The notes under the pieces: model-generated
The model's input: only the letters and a program-made list of their open reading frames with translations
Told to the model about the DNA's origin: nothing
Databases searched by the model: none
NCBI RefSeq assembly: GCF_000233955.1
Contig: NZ_JH376582.1
Coordinates: forward strand, 1 to 64,000
DNA: 64,000 nt
Direction: 5' to 3'
Origin: Paraprevotella clara YIT 11840
GTDB lineage: Bacteria > Bacteroidota > Bacteroidia > Bacteroidales > Bacteroidaceae
In this document: one piece after another, positions 50,520-59,184 of the stretch
Layout: each line of letters starts with the position of its first letter
Position numbering within the stretch: the first letter of the stretch is position 1
Made by a program: the position numbers and the translations under genes

Positions 50520-50593
50520 TGACCCCGGAGGGATTCTAACCCTCGACCTTCAGAACCGGAATCTGACGCTCTATACAGCTAAGCTACGGAGCC
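50520..50593 (-). tRNA. tRNA-Arg(CCG), probable phage attachment site
   Basis: Read on the minus strand, 74 bases fold as a cloverleaf: acceptor GGCTCCG/CGGGGTC, D stem GCTT/GAGC, anticodon stem TCAGA/TCTGA with loop TTCCGGT (anticodon CCG), variable AGGTC, T stem GAGGG/CCCTC and discriminator A. No CCA is encoded. Two acceptor pairs are G-U (2-71 and 4-69), position 19 is T instead of G, and position 56 is A instead of C. The integrase gene starts about 165 bases beyond the 3' end, as for tRNA-integrated phages. The 3' half may be phage-supplied. Confidence 0.9.
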
Positions 50594-50605
50594 TTAAAAA
50601 CGATG

Positions 50606-50637
50606 CAAAATTAAGAAAAAAACAAAGACGCACCAAA
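50606..50637 (-). promoter_or_regulatory. tRNA-Arg promoter
   Basis: On the minus strand TTTG (50637-50634), exactly 20 bases, and TAATTTTG (50613-50606) match the Bacteroidales -33 and -7 consensus fully; transcription would start about six bases before the tRNA. Confidence 0.8.
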
Positions 50638-50724
50638 CTATTTCAAAAAATTAATCCGCAGAATAAAAATTATCATATAGACACAAAAAACACTTTATCC
50701 GCTTCCACGTTAACAAAAATACGC

Positions 50725-50732
50725 TATCTTTG
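50725..50732 (+). promoter_or_regulatory. asnA promoter -7 element
   Basis: TATCTTTG matches TAnnTTTG, 39 bases before the asnA ATG. No clear -33 TTTG is visible at the right distance, so strength may depend on other factors. Confidence 0.6.
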
Positions 50733-50771
50733 CAGAACATTCTGAAAGAAATCAATTAACGTCATAAAGCA

Positions 50772-51812
50772 ATGAGTCATTTAATCAAACCGGAAAACTA
50801 TCATGCGCTGTTGGATTTGCAGCAGACAGAAATTGCCATTAAGAAAATAAAAGACTTCTTCCTGAGTAGCATATCCACCGAACTGCGTTTACGCAGGGTG
50901 ACTGCTCCCCTATTCGTACTCAAAGGGTTAGGAATGAACGATGACCTGAACGGAGTGGAACGTCCTGTCACTTTCCCCATCAAAGACATGAACGAGGCAC
51001 AAGCGGAGGTGGTTCACTCGCTAGCCAAATGGAAACGGGTCACACTGGCTGAGTATAATGTGGAACCAGGATACGGCATCATCACCGACATGAACGCCAT
51101 CCGTGCGGACGAAGAAATGGACAACCTGCATTCGCTTTACGTAGACCAGTGGGATTGGGAACGTGTCATGCCGTCCCACAGCCGCAACACGGAATACCTG
51201 AAAAAAATCGTCAACCGCATTTACAATGCCATCCTACGCACGGAATTCTTTATTTGCGAGACCTACCCACAATTGAAAGCATTCCTGCCGGAGGACATAC
51301 ATTTCATACATGCCGAGGAACTTCGCCAGCGTTATCCCAACCTCACCCCGAAAGAACGTGAGGATGCCATCTGCCGGGAGTACGGTGCCGTATTCATTAT
51401 CGGCATCGGCGGGAAGCTGGGCGACGGAAAAGAGCATGACTTACGTGCTCCGGATTACGACGATTACTCCACTACTGACGAACGTACCGGCTTGGCCGGA
51501 CTGAACGGAGACCTGCTCATCTGGTATCCCATATTGGGCCGCGCCATCGAACTTTCCTCTATGGGCATCCGCGTAGACCAAGAGGCTTTACTCCGACAAC
51601 TGCAACTGAGCGGAAAAGAAGACCGTAAGAACCTTTATTTCCACCGTCGGCTGCTCGATGGAACTCTGCCCCAATCCATCGGTGGCGGCATCGGGCAAAG
51701 CCGCCTGTGTATGGTGCTGCTCCACAAAGCACATGTAGGCGAAACCCAATCGAGCATCTGGCCTGAAGAAATGCGCCGGGAATGCAAGGAAGCCGGCATG
51801 ATACTGATTTGA
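50772..51812 (+). CDS. asnA: Aspartate-ammonia ligase (asparagine synthetase A)
   Basis: The 346 residues include LRLRRVTAPLFVLKGLGMND, VHSLAKWKRVTLAEYNVEPG, YGIITDMNAIRADEEMDNLH, SLYVDQWDWE and IGGGIGQSRLCMVLLHKAHV, which are diagnostic for AsnA. It makes asparagine from aspartate, ammonia and ATP via an adenylated intermediate in the cytoplasm. Length is close to the usual 330-345. It is a single-gene unit with its own promoter and terminator and the first clear host gene right of the prophage. Confidence 0.97.
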   Translation: MSHLIKPENYHALLDLQQTEIAIKKIKDFFLSSISTELRLRRVTAPLFVLKGLGMNDDLNGVERPVTFPIKDMNEAQAEVVHSLAKWKRVTLAEYNVEPGYGIITDMNAIRADEEMDNLHSLYVDQWDWERVMPSHSRNTEYLKKIVNRIYNAILRTEFFICETYPQLKAFLPEDIHFIHAEELRQRYPNLTPKEREDAICREYGAVFIIGIGGKLGDGKEHDLRAPDYDDYSTTDERTGLAGLNGDLLIWYPILGRAIELSSMGIRVDQEALLRQLQLSGKEDRKNLYFHRRLLDGTLPQSIGGGIGQSRLCMVLLHKAHVGETQSSIWPEEMRRECKEAGMILI

Positions 51813-51844
51813 CCCACATTGTCATCGCATGGTTATACAGCCCA

Positions 51845-51881
51845 AAAAGCCTCCCACATTTTATAACGTAGGGAGGCTTTT
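51845..51881 (+). terminator. asnA terminator (also shields fimbrial operon end)
   Basis: AAAAGCCTCCC (51845-51855) and GGGAGGCTTTT (51871-51881) make an 11-bp stem with T-run, between the convergent asnA and large fimbrial genes. It should work in both directions. Confidence 0.85.
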
Positions 51882-51926
51882 ACTTATATGGGGAAAAAAC
51901 ACACTTTCCCCTTAAACATATTCATG

Positions 51927-54900
51927 TTATTTCACGTGGAGTTTCACGTCGGCTTTCTTTCCGTGGACATTCGTCACTTGCACCACATAATTCTCATTTC
52001 CTTTCACGACCAGCCTGCACATGGTTGTGCCTTCCGCACATGTTTCCTCTGCCATCAGCACACCACCGACCGTATAGACCTTCACCGAAGCCAGACTGCC
52101 CACAGACGAAGCCACAACCACTTCACCGGAACGCACGGAATAGACCGCAAACTCATCACCGGCTTCTTTTTCCTTTTCAAGCCCCGTCCCCGCAGGCACG
52201 ATGTAATAACGCCCGTCCTCGTTGGTGCGCACCGTGATTTCCATACCGTCATAAAGTGCCGTCCGCGCCTGCGTCTGCGCGTCGTAAAGTTCTGCCCCGT
52301 TACAAACGTCAGTACCCTCGAAGCGCAAGGCCACCGCCTCGTCCTCCGCACCGTACACGCCCAACGGAATCCGTTTCGTGGCCGGGGTCACGTTGACACT
52401 CAGGGCCTGCGTGCCGCCCACAGTGTAGACGAAAGGCACATCGCCCAAGTTGGAGTCGAGGAAGAGTTCGGCATCCTCACCTGAAACATAGCTCTCGGAG
52501 GATCCATCCGCATAGGCCACCACGGCATGGCTCTCGCGCCCGTCTTCCGTCGTGGCCGTCAAGCGCAACAGGTTGGCATTGACATTTCCTCCGGCTGCTT
52601 CCGGCGCAAAGGCCTGCATGCCCGCCGTGAATTTCACCGTACGGCCTGCGGCGTTCTCCGCTTTCTTCACAAAGAAAGAACGCATGGGAGGCACAAGGGC
52701 AGGACCCGATGCACCTTCCGCCACAGAAATCCATCCTTGATCGCCCTGCGCAGCGGCCACGGCCGCATCCTGCACTCCGTTCTCCACATACCAATATTTC
52801 CGTTCCAAGACATCGCTGTTGACCGTCAGGAACTCGGCCACGTCCAAATGCGACATGAACGGGTTGCCCACCAAGTAATAACCACCTGCGGCAGAAGTCC
52901 CAAGCCCTACTTCGAGTGCCCCATCCACAATACTCCCCCAACCATAATCCGGTGTAAGTTTCCTCACGAACAAACTATCCGACTTCAGTTTACCCACAGC
53001 GGACTCGTTCCTTCTTATTCCGGTCGTATGTCCAGATGCCGCGCCGTCCTGGCTGTAGTACCGATAAGAGTCATCCTCCTTAGGCAAACGCACCAACACT
53101 TTGCCTCCGGCCTCGTCCGCAAGGTCCTGCACTTTCAACGAGAAGCCCCACCCCGAAGGATAACGCTCGTCCACGTCGTTGTAAAGCGCACTCCAGTTTC
53201 CGGCCACAGCCACATTTTTCACGCCGTCTTGCCGCGTTTGCAGCGGAACCGTCTCCGCATCATCCTTCCACGCCCGTTGGTAGAACGACGGGGAGAAACG
53301 GTCGTTCTCCGAGCCGTCGAACGAAATTCCCGTAAAGTATCCGGCATCCTCTCGCCCGCTCCGTTTCGTATAGAAATCCCCGGCCACCACTTCCTGCAAG
53401 GGCGAAGCCAAAGTGTACCACTGTCCGCCCTCCAGTTCCACGTCCGTGTAAGCCTTATTATAATAAAGGTATTCGGCATGCAACATCTCAGCCTCCGGCT
53501 CGAAATGGATCTCGTCCGCCATGCTCACACGGAACGGCTCGGTCTCCAATTGACTGCCATCTGCCTTATGGTCGTAAGCCATCAGGTCATATTGGATGTT
53601 GTCTGTCGGTGCACCGATATGCTGCGGACGCTGCGTCACCCATGCCTGTCCGCTGCCCGAAGGCGACAAACCCGCTGCATACAGTTCCACTTTCGATCCT
53701 CTCGGCATGACGATCTTGGAAAACAACATCGGCGTGAACGCCCGTCCGTCTCCGTCCGCATATTCCTCGTAAGTATTGTCAGTCTGCGCTTTGTGCAAGT
53801 CACCCTTGCTTGCGCGCCGCCAGTTGCCGTCTTCGTGCCAGTTGCCCGTGGCCACTCCATTTTCCCCGGCCTGCTTGTCGTCCCACACGAGATATTCGGG
53901 CACTACCTTCATTGTCACCGGGAACGAACCCCAACAACTGGTCGTGGCCTCTCCACCACCGGTCTTTTCCTCGAAATGCACGATAAAAGTATAATAGTAC
54001 CCTTCACGTGGAGCAAAGGTGAACGTAGTCCCGTCCGCCAGTTGCTGTTCATCCAAGAAGAACCCAAGGTCGGCATGGTTGTCAAAGCCTCCCCCTACCT
54101 CATACTCTTCGCCTACGAGAGCCGACAACTTCCCGATAGGTAGCATGAATTCGTTAAAGTTTTCAGGCGTGGTGTTGGCAAAGTAACGTTCATACTGTGG
54201 GTCATCCGTGTCTACGAGATACACCTGCGTATAATCCACCTCGTCCGTACCCGGATTATAGTCTATCAGGCCCAACCGATCCACGCCGTCGCTCACGTAG
54301 GAAGCATCGCGCAGGTCTATCCGCAGCGTGTTCGTACTCTGCCCTCCGTCGCATTTCACCCGCTTTATCTGGTCCAACCCGATACGCAAGGCCGGGTTGT
54401 AACCGGCCGGATAGTCCATGATATGGTTAAAACCGGCATACAGCGTCGGGGCCTTCCCGTTGGCATGCAATTCCAAAGGTACGTAGCTCGTACAAACCCT
54501 TGTCCATTGTTCATCGGTAATGCCTGCTTCCGCAGGAGGGAAATCCTTATGTATGGGATACACCACCAACTGCAAGCCCGTCTCCAATATCCGGATGTCC
54601 AAGTTCTCGCGGTGCAAGACGAGCGGATGGTTCATGCCGCCCGCATCGCCTTCCACGGTCAGGTAATGGCGGATGAGGTCGATATGATCCTGCGTCAGTT
54701 CCGGCTTATCCTCATCCGCTTGTTGAGGCACCACGCCATCCAAGGTCTCCGCATCGGGATAATGCTCGCGGAAACACTGCAACGCATTAAATAAAGACAC
54801 ATTGCCATACTCCATGTTGCCTGTCGTGAATTCATCCTCCGTTCCGAAGAACCAGTCGAAATACACGCCTTCGTTCAACACGACAAACTGCTGTTCCCCT

Positions 54901-57713
54901 TCGTCATTGAAACCGGTCGGCACGCGGATTTGTGCCCCGAAGCTGAACACCTGCCCCTCGCAGAAATCGGTCTGCGGGTCGAGCACCTCGCCATTCACCT
55001 TCACCATGGTTTGGGAGGTCACGTAGAACAGTGTCTTGATGCCGCAAGGGTCGTCCATCATATCGTAGAAATCCTCCGCCGTGGCCTGTCCCTTTTGTAG
55101 GTCGCGGTCGATAATCAGCATCAGGTACGGACGGTTGGGTGAAAGGTCGGAGTAAAAGTCGACAGACAACTTGCGGTTACTTTCCGCCTCTGTTCCCGTG
55201 GCATAGAAATAGAAATTTCCGTCGTCCTTTTTATGCTTGTATGCGATGTTATATATTTTACGACCGTCAGCCCCGACCTGATGTTTCGGATACGGGTCAT
55301 TTTTTTCCCAATCGAGGTAAAAGAACAAGGAAACTATAGGTTCGTCGTAACCTTCCGATTCGTCATCAGCCGCCCCCACGTTTACTATCGCGTCCTTCAG
55401 TGCTTCGATACTGTCTTGCCGGGTTCCGGCATCGGCCAACAACCGGGCATACTTCACAGTGTCGATGAAACAGAAATCTATGCCTTCAGCCGCATTGCCA
55501 TGCGTCAAACTTTCATCGATGCCGAGGCGTTCGCAAAGTTGGTTCCAGTCCAACGTGATGTTCAAGGGCGTGCGGTCGTTGACGCAGGTGTATTCCAACT
55601 GTTCCACCTCTGCCGTAGGTTGGGCGATAAACACCTCGATGTCGTCCAGGTAGAAGTCACCGCCGTCCGTACTGGCACAGTTGTTGTCCACCTGCAACTC
55701 GTATGACACGAAACCCGCGTTCTTTTCATCATCGTTGATAAACGAGAAGAAAATCTGATACCAGTCGTTCGTGCCCGTCCCATAGCCGTTATCCCTCGTA
55801 TATTCTGTAGAACTTGCCGTCGTCATATACGTCGTGGTACGGATTTGCCCCGTGGACTGCTTGTACAGCGGAGTCTTGTTCCCGTCCGCATCGATGCCGT
55901 TGATGGTAAAAAGCATGGCCGCATCCTCGATAACTGCGTTATTTGCATCTGCTGCTCCGGCTCCTTTTACCCATGCACTGACAAACAACTCTGATCCCCG
56001 GCAAAGGTTTACCGCGAAAGGCAGCGTGACAATAGAACCTGGCAAATCGGCCGCATCCACATAAAGGAAATATTCCGATTTGTCGCCTTCTTCCCCACGA
56101 CCACCCAAATAGGGATCCGGAGAGGTTCCTTTTAAATTAACCATATCATTATACCCCACATACGAATTGGTAATGGCATAACTACCCCATTCCACAAAAG
56201 GTTGGTTTCCATAATTAGAATTATTACTTGTAGACCCGTCAAAATCAGTTTTGAGAGACCCGTCGAAGAACGCATAGGAACTGTAGCCCCATTCCAAGGG
56301 ATAAGGATAATACATATCCGACCCATAATCAGCAGCCACCGCCGGGTCGTAATCGAACGTACGCGAGGTCAGCAACTGGTAGTTTTCCCTTAAATAACGG
56401 GGTGTGCGTGTGGGCATGTACCAAGTCTGTGTTGCCACATTCCCGTCGCGCGTGTCAATCCGCTCCAACTGGTGCTGCGTCAACAACCGCGTGTCCTTGC
56501 GGAAGGTGAGGTTGAACTTGGCGATATTGTACGTCGTACGGTCCACGATCTTCGTCACCACGATGGTGGCCTTGCTTCCGTCCGTCACGCTCCAAGGGGT
56601 ATTTCCGCGCACGCCTTGCTTCCTGAATTTGATAACCCGGTCTTCATCGGACAAGCTTGTCGTTTGGAGACTCAACCCTGCCCCATTGTCGGCCAGTCGC
56701 ACAGAGAGGTTCCCATCAGAACTGCCTGACATGCCCGGCAATCCATATCCCATCGCACTTTTGCTCAAGGTCACCACCTCGTCCGTGTGGTTGGAAATAT
56801 GGTCGCAAGGGAAAGTGATGTCATATTCTTCCAGAAACTTCTTTCCGGTGGCGTTGCCTTCCTGGTATTCCGTGCTCAACAGCCTCCCGTGCCCTTTGGT
56901 CCAGAAATCCGGGTTGTCGGGAAAGTCCTTTTCCGCATCCACGTCGTCCACCCCCACTATCACATACACGGCACGCAAGGACAACGTCGGTTCTATGGGA
57001 TTTCCCCTGTTGGGCATAAAACTCAGCCCCCCTGATTGTCCTTCCTTAAAGGTATTGGTAAAATCCATATAGCCGGAAAGGTCGCATGCCACGACATACA
57101 TCGCGTTACCATACTCGCCGTTCTCAACATTCCATCCCCCAAACTCTTGGTTCGTCGGATAATAAAAATTCGCATTATACATAATGCTGCTTGATCCCAA
57201 CAAACCATGTCCGCCCACGTAACCGTTTGCAAGGCGGTAAACCGTTCCGCTCGACGGGGTAAGCAAATCCTGGACTTGCCTGTCCCCTGTATTCCCCGTA
57301 CGAAAAAGCCCGTCCGTCACCAAGTTGTACCATCGTTGGTATTTCTGCGCACTGTTTTGTTTTCCCGAGCTCGAGACTGTAGGCAGGTTCAACGTCACCG
57401 AACTCCCCTTGTGTACATACAACGTGTCAGTAAAGGTATGGGCGGCCTGTACGTCGTGCCCGTAAACGTTGAAAGACCATACCTCGTCGTTGAACGTATC
57501 CATGGCCTTGGCCGAAGCGGACATTCCTGTGGCCTCACGCGTTTGGAACCATTTATTCTTGGTCGTGCCGGTCGCCTTATGCTGGATGGTACGGTCTGAA
57601 TAATTGGTATTATATCTATTCCCATTAACCTGACCGGCTGCCGGTTGCACGGCAAGCCAAGCTGTTCCCACAATCCCCACGATGACCTTATATAAAATCC
57701 GAAGTTCTTTCAT
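51927..57713 (-). CDS. Large Mfa5-like fimbrial tip/surface protein with type IX-like C-terminal domain
   Basis: The 1928 residues start with a signal peptide (MKELRILYKVIVGIVGTAWL ... AAGQ). The body holds several beta-rich domains with long Asp/Asn-rich loops (DGNVATQTWYMPTRTPRYLR; NNCASTDGGDFYLDDIEVF, a jelly-roll-like segment). The last 80 residues (SLASVKVYTVGGVLMAEETC ... KADVKLHVK) resemble a type A C-terminal sorting domain of the type IX secretion system. It is the fifth gene of a five-gene Mfa-type operon; in Porphyromonas, Mfa5 is a large tip protein with such a domain. I see no clear von Willebrand A motif. Tip adhesin is therefore inferred. Confidence 0.7.
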   Translation of the reverse strand: MKELRILYKVIVGIVGTAWLAVQPAAGQVNGNRYNTNYSDRTIQHKATGTTKNKWFQTREATGMSASAKAMDTFNDEVWSFNVYGHDVQAAHTFTDTLYVHKGSSVTLNLPTVSSSGKQNSAQKYQRWYNLVTDGLFRTGNTGDRQVQDLLTPSSGTVYRLANGYVGGHGLLGSSSIMYNANFYYPTNQEFGGWNVENGEYGNAMYVVACDLSGYMDFTNTFKEGQSGGLSFMPNRGNPIEPTLSLRAVYVIVGVDDVDAEKDFPDNPDFWTKGHGRLLSTEYQEGNATGKKFLEEYDITFPCDHISNHTDEVVTLSKSAMGYGLPGMSGSSDGNLSVRLADNGAGLSLQTTSLSDEDRVIKFRKQGVRGNTPWSVTDGSKATIVVTKIVDRTTYNIAKFNLTFRKDTRLLTQHQLERIDTRDGNVATQTWYMPTRTPRYLRENYQLLTSRTFDYDPAVAADYGSDMYYPYPLEWGYSSYAFFDGSLKTDFDGSTSNNSNYGNQPFVEWGSYAITNSYVGYNDMVNLKGTSPDPYLGGRGEEGDKSEYFLYVDAADLPGSIVTLPFAVNLCRGSELFVSAWVKGAGAADANNAVIEDAAMLFTINGIDADGNKTPLYKQSTGQIRTTTYMTTASSTEYTRDNGYGTGTNDWYQIFFSFINDDEKNAGFVSYELQVDNNCASTDGGDFYLDDIEVFIAQPTAEVEQLEYTCVNDRTPLNITLDWNQLCERLGIDESLTHGNAAEGIDFCFIDTVKYARLLADAGTRQDSIEALKDAIVNVGAADDESEGYDEPIVSLFFYLDWEKNDPYPKHQVGADGRKIYNIAYKHKKDDGNFYFYATGTEAESNRKLSVDFYSDLSPNRPYLMLIIDRDLQKGQATAEDFYDMMDDPCGIKTLFYVTSQTMVKVNGEVLDPQTDFCEGQVFSFGAQIRVPTGFNDEGEQQFVVLNEGVYFDWFFGTEDEFTTGNMEYGNVSLFNALQCFREHYPDAETLDGVVPQQADEDKPELTQDHIDLIRHYLTVEGDAGGMNHPLVLHRENLDIRILETGLQLVVYPIHKDFPPAEAGITDEQWTRVCTSYVPLELHANGKAPTLYAGFNHIMDYPAGYNPALRIGLDQIKRVKCDGGQSTNTLRIDLRDASYVSDGVDRLGLIDYNPGTDEVDYTQVYLVDTDDPQYERYFANTTPENFNEFMLPIGKLSALVGEEYEVGGGFDNHADLGFFLDEQQLADGTTFTFAPREGYYYTFIVHFEEKTGGGEATTSCWGSFPVTMKVVPEYLVWDDKQAGENGVATGNWHEDGNWRRASKGDLHKAQTDNTYEEYADGDGRAFTPMLFSKIVMPRGSKVELYAAGLSPSGSGQAWVTQRPQHIGAPTDNIQYDLMAYDHKADGSQLETEPFRVSMADEIHFEPEAEMLHAEYLYYNKAYTDVELEGGQWYTLASPLQEVVAGDFYTKRSGREDAGYFTGISFDGSENDRFSPSFYQRAWKDDAETVPLQTRQDGVKNVAVAGNWSALYNDVDERYPSGWGFSLKVQDLADEAGGKVLVRLPKEDDSYRYYSQDGAASGHTTGIRRNESAVGKLKSDSLFVRKLTPDYGWGSIVDGALEVGLGTSAAGGYYLVGNPFMSHLDVAEFLTVNSDVLERKYWYVENGVQDAAVAAAQGDQGWISVAEGASGPALVPPMRSFFVKKAENAAGRTVKFTAGMQAFAPEAAGGNVNANLLRLTATTEDGRESHAVVAYADGSSESYVSGEDAELFLDSNLGDVPFVYTVGGTQALSVNVTPATKRIPLGVYGAEDEAVALRFEGTDVCNGAELYDAQTQARTALYDGMEITVRTNEDGRYYIVPAGTGLEKEKEAGDEFAVYSVRSGEVVVASSVGSLASVKVYTVGGVLMAEETCAEGTTMCRLVVKGNENYVVQVTNVHGKKADVKLHVK

Positions 57714-57732
57714 AACCGAATCTCCTCCTTAT

Positions 57733-59169
57733 TTAATTATAGCTCAGGTTTACCCTTTCGTATTTTTGTGCATTCTCTGTCCACCCCGGCAAACTGCGCC
57801 GGTTCACAAGCCCGTAGCCGTCCATGTCGCCCAACGGCACGGTGGTCAGCGTCAGTGTCCCTTTCTTGACGTGGGGCGTGGCGACGCTGAACTCCAACGT
57901 GGCTTGTTTGCCGGGCAAAGCCGTCAGCCAACCCACCAGAGGGATGGCCGTTTCATTCTCTACCGCCACAAGGCCGGCAGATGCCTGCGGCACGGTCCAC
58001 GCCCACGATGTGACCGGCATGTCTGCGGTCTCCGTGCGCCCGAACGTGCCTTCCACCTCGAAATGGCAACCTTCCGGCACGTCCACTTCGTAATGGTCCG
58101 TCAGCGAAGGCTCCGTCATCACCGCCACCGGGTAACCGCCGATGGGAGCCACGTAGGCCGTCACCGCCAAACGGAAATCGGACAGGTTCAAGGCCAAAGG
58201 CAGGTAATGGTTGCGCGGCACGGCTGTGGCCACAGTCTTCCCCGCCATCTCGTCACCGTCTATCGTCAACGTAATCCGGAACGGGGTACTGCCGTCTGTT
58301 TCGTTCACATAAATTTCCGGCATCCCCTTTCCTCCGGACGAGAGCACAGCCTGTCCGTCGTCCCCCGTGCCGTACAAATCCATGGGAGCAGCCCCCACTG
58401 TGCGGTCGAGTGTGAAAAGGCGCGTCCTGTCGAACGACACCGTGCCCGCACTCCCGCCCTCAAACAAGGCCACGCGGTCGGCAAAGTCCCCGATGGAGAG
58501 CGAAGTCACACGCACGTCCCCTCCTTTGTCGTTCGTCAACCGGGGACGCACCTTCCCGACGAGGCGCACCAATTCGAGGCGCACCGTCCCGTCGCTCACA
58601 GGTATGCTCACTTCGCGCCGCGCTGCCATGGGGATAAAAACGTCCGCCAAATTTATTTTCGAAGCGGGGTCAGCCACGGCCGTACCGTCGTTTATCCCGG
58701 CATCCGCCCAAAGGCTTCCTTCCTTGATGCCGCCTAACACCTCCCCCAAATTTTTCCCCTCAACATCCGCATGGCCGTCCAGATTGGCAAAGGCATAGAT
58801 GGTCTTGGCCCCCGTGCGGAGTGTCACGGTGGTGGAATAGTCCGTCTCGCAACCGCCCCGCCCGTTGTCCTCCGGCACAAAATTCGCATCGTCCGTGGCG
58901 CGGATGACTTTCTCCACCACGCCTTGGCCGTCCACGATGAAAAGCTCCAAGGTGTTCATGAATTCCCCGGCGATGGCCGCACCGTCACCCCCGTAAGCCC
59001 GGGTCTGCACATTACCCGCAGCCCCTACCTGTAAGGTCACCACGGCCGTAGCCGCCCCGTCCGTTTCCGACCCGGGATACTCCGTGCCGCTTTCCTGCAC
59101 GCAGCCTATCGGCATAGAAAGGCATACGGTCAACACCGCCTCATACATATAGCGCACCTTCTTCGTCAT
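57733..59169 (-). CDS. Fimbrillin-like lipoprotein (Mfa4-position)
   Basis: The 478-residue precursor has an N-terminal hydrophobic segment ending at a cysteine (SMPIGC), probably lipidated though the box is weak. Fimbrillin-type stretches follow: ANVQTRAYGG, TIYAFANLDG and PLALNLSDFRLAVTAYV. The C-terminus (LTLTTVPLGDMDGYGLVNRR, then SLPGWTENAQKYERVNLSYN) is beta-rich. It is a minor or accessory subunit of the fimbria assembled outside the cell after lipoprotein export and Arg-protease processing, by analogy with Porphyromonas. Start ATG 59169. Confidence 0.72.
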   Translation of the reverse strand: MTKKVRYMYEAVLTVCLSMPIGCVQESGTEYPGSETDGAATAVVTLQVGAAGNVQTRAYGGDGAAIAGEFMNTLELFIVDGQGVVEKVIRATDDANFVPEDNGRGGCETDYSTTVTLRTGAKTIYAFANLDGHADVEGKNLGEVLGGIKEGSLWADAGINDGTAVADPASKINLADVFIPMAARREVSIPVSDGTVRLELVRLVGKVRPRLTNDKGGDVRVTSLSIGDFADRVALFEGGSAGTVSFDRTRLFTLDRTVGAAPMDLYGTGDDGQAVLSSGGKGMPEIYVNETDGSTPFRITLTIDGDEMAGKTVATAVPRNHYLPLALNLSDFRLAVTAYVAPIGGYPVAVMTEPSLTDHYEVDVPEGCHFEVEGTFGRTETADMPVTSWAWTVPQASAGLVAVENETAIPLVGWLTALPGKQATLEFSVATPHVKKGTLTLTTVPLGDMDGYGLVNRRSLPGWTENAQKYERVNLSYN

Positions 59170-59184
59170 ATCTTTTTCCTTTCT

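Noticed and set aside
52527-54143. 538-codon open frame on the plus strand inside the large fimbrial gene
   Set aside because: It lies antisense to the 1928-residue protein, whose signal peptide and sorting-type end are convincing; the translation is His/Arg/Pro-rich without domains and comes from GC-rich third-position bias.
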